From: Emticicia sp. BO119
Lineage (GTDB): Bacteria; Bacteroidota; Bacteroidia; Cytophagales; Spirosomataceae
Reading direction: 5' to 3'
Assembly (NCBI RefSeq): GCF_013912375.1
Contig: NZ_JACETV010000008.1
Location: 124,001 to 188,000, forward strand
Length of the DNA stretch: 64,000 bases
Shown here: positions 63,746 to 64,000 of the stretch, piece after piece
Position numbering within the stretch: the stretch's first letter is position 1
Layout: each line of letters opens with the position of its first letter
Made by a program: the position numbers and the translations under genes
Notes under the pieces: model-generated
Told to the model about the DNA's origin: nothing
Databases searched by the model: none
Seen by the model: only the letters and a program-made list of their open reading frames with translations

Positions 63746-63781
63746 ATTGCAAAGATAATCTACTATACATAGTTTTGCAAC
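63746..63781. promoter_or_regulatory. Overlapping divergent promoters of the HxlR gene and the oxidoreductase gene
   Basis: Plus strand: ATTG (63746-63749), 20 bases, TAGTTTTG (63770-63777). Minus strand: GTTG (complement of 63778-63781), 20 bases, TATCTTTG (complement of 63750-63757). Both have a perfect -7 and a one-mismatch -33. Confidence 0.45.
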
Positions 63782-63796
63782 TATACTTTTTATAGT
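63762..63796. promoter_or_regulatory. Two ACTAT...ATAGT inverted repeats upstream of the oxidoreductase gene
   Basis: ACTAT-AC-ATAGT (63762-63773) and ACTATA-CTTTT-TATAGT (63780-63796) share half-sites and lie 45 and 22 bases before the ATG. Half-sites of this type (TACT...AGTA) are known for the HxlR-family repressor YodB, so these are candidate operators. Confidence 0.4.
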
Positions 63797-63817
63797 AACA
63801 AAATCAACAGTCTACTC

Positions 63818-64000
63818 ATGAAAAAAATCGGAATTCTGGGCACAGGTATAGTAGGTAAAACTATCGGCTCAAAACTTATTCAATTAGGCTACGAAGTTAA
63901 AATGGGCAGCCGTACAGCTACTAACGAAAAAGCTATTGCCTGGGCTAAAGCCAACGGCAACAAGGCTTTGACAGGTACTTTTGCAGATGTTGCCACCTTT
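63818..64000 (+). CDS. NAD(P)-binding oxidoreductase, F420-reductase-like (5' part, cut by window edge)
   Basis: The first 61 residues are visible: [20 protein letters not shown], the Rossmann GxGxxG, then YEVKMGSRT with the NADP-type GSR after the second strand. This matches the NADPH-dependent F420 reductase/NAD(P)-binding family. The gene is divergent from an HxlR regulator, which suggests induction by a redox or electrophile signal. The remainder lies outside the window. Confidence 0.75.
   Translation, partial: MKKIGILGTGIVGKTIGSKLIQLGYEVKMGSRTATNEKAIAWAKANGNKALTGTFADVATF

Overview
The window looks like a chromosomal segment of a member of the Bacteroidota, most likely a Cytophagales relative. 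Evidence read from the sequence: AT-rich intergenic DNA; several matches to the Bacteroidetes promoter form TTTG-N19-22-TAnnTTTG; many lipoprotein and Sec signal peptides ending in AQ; CarboxypepD-type and FecA-like TonB receptors; and gene sets typical of the phylum (nusB-ytxH-DUF1573-yajC-ybbR, lptB, malate:quinone oxidoreductase, a Tat-exported Gfo/Idh/MocA oxidoreductase, DUF1304, a DUF2975/HTH pair). I saw no rRNA, tRNA, insertion sequence, CRISPR array or integrase.

Layout. 1-2.7 kb: 5' part of an alpha-2-macroglobulin-like lipoprotein, an unknown lipoprotein and lptB. 2.8-6.2 kb: an ECF sigma operon (sigma factor, membrane anti-sigma-like protein, DUF4097-like protein, outer-membrane protein). 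6.3-7.6 kb: Crp/Fnr regulator and DinB-like protein. 7.6-18.1 kb, all on the minus strand: nucleotidyltransferase-fadJ-recJ, DUF1304, Kir potassium channel-LD-carboxypeptidase, DUF721, and nusB-ytxH-DUF1573-yajC-ybbR. 18.4-25.6 kb, plus strand: two S41 proteases, a SWIM-SNF2 helicase and mqo. 25.8-28.6 kb, minus: a nucleotide pyrophosphatase-like exported enzyme, a 34-residue lysine-rich protein with its own terminator, and a Tat-exported dehydrogenase. 28.9-37 kb, plus: a 1685-residue multidomain exported protein, an ABC exporter and the DUF2975/HTH pair. 37.1-38.2 kb, minus: folE overlapping a eukaryote-type 6-pyruvoyltetrahydropterin synthase gene.

38.6-57 kb, all minus, is the accessory part and the best candidate for an undescribed system. 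It holds four AhpD-like (CMD family) proteins in two pairs, two TonB receptors, an MFS transporter, a DoxX-like membrane protein, two outer-membrane barrel proteins, a vanadium-haloperoxidase/PAP2 lipoprotein with all three active-site motifs intact, and two paralogous small membrane proteins ending in HSPPP(E/D)L. Each HSPPP gene stands upstream of a TonB-containing block. A second haloperoxidase-like lipoprotein just outside this block has lost every catalytic motif residue. I infer a surface uptake and redox module, possibly dealing with peroxides or oxidised or halogenated aromatics, but the substrate cannot be read from sequence.

57-64 kb: TRIC-type channel, dnaG, arfB, an unknown lipoprotein, hslU, an M23 peptidase gene broken by one extra T, and an HxlR regulator divergent from an NAD(P)-binding oxidoreductase cut by the window edge. 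The HxlR intergenic region carries a perfect 18-bp palindrome and two further inverted repeats.
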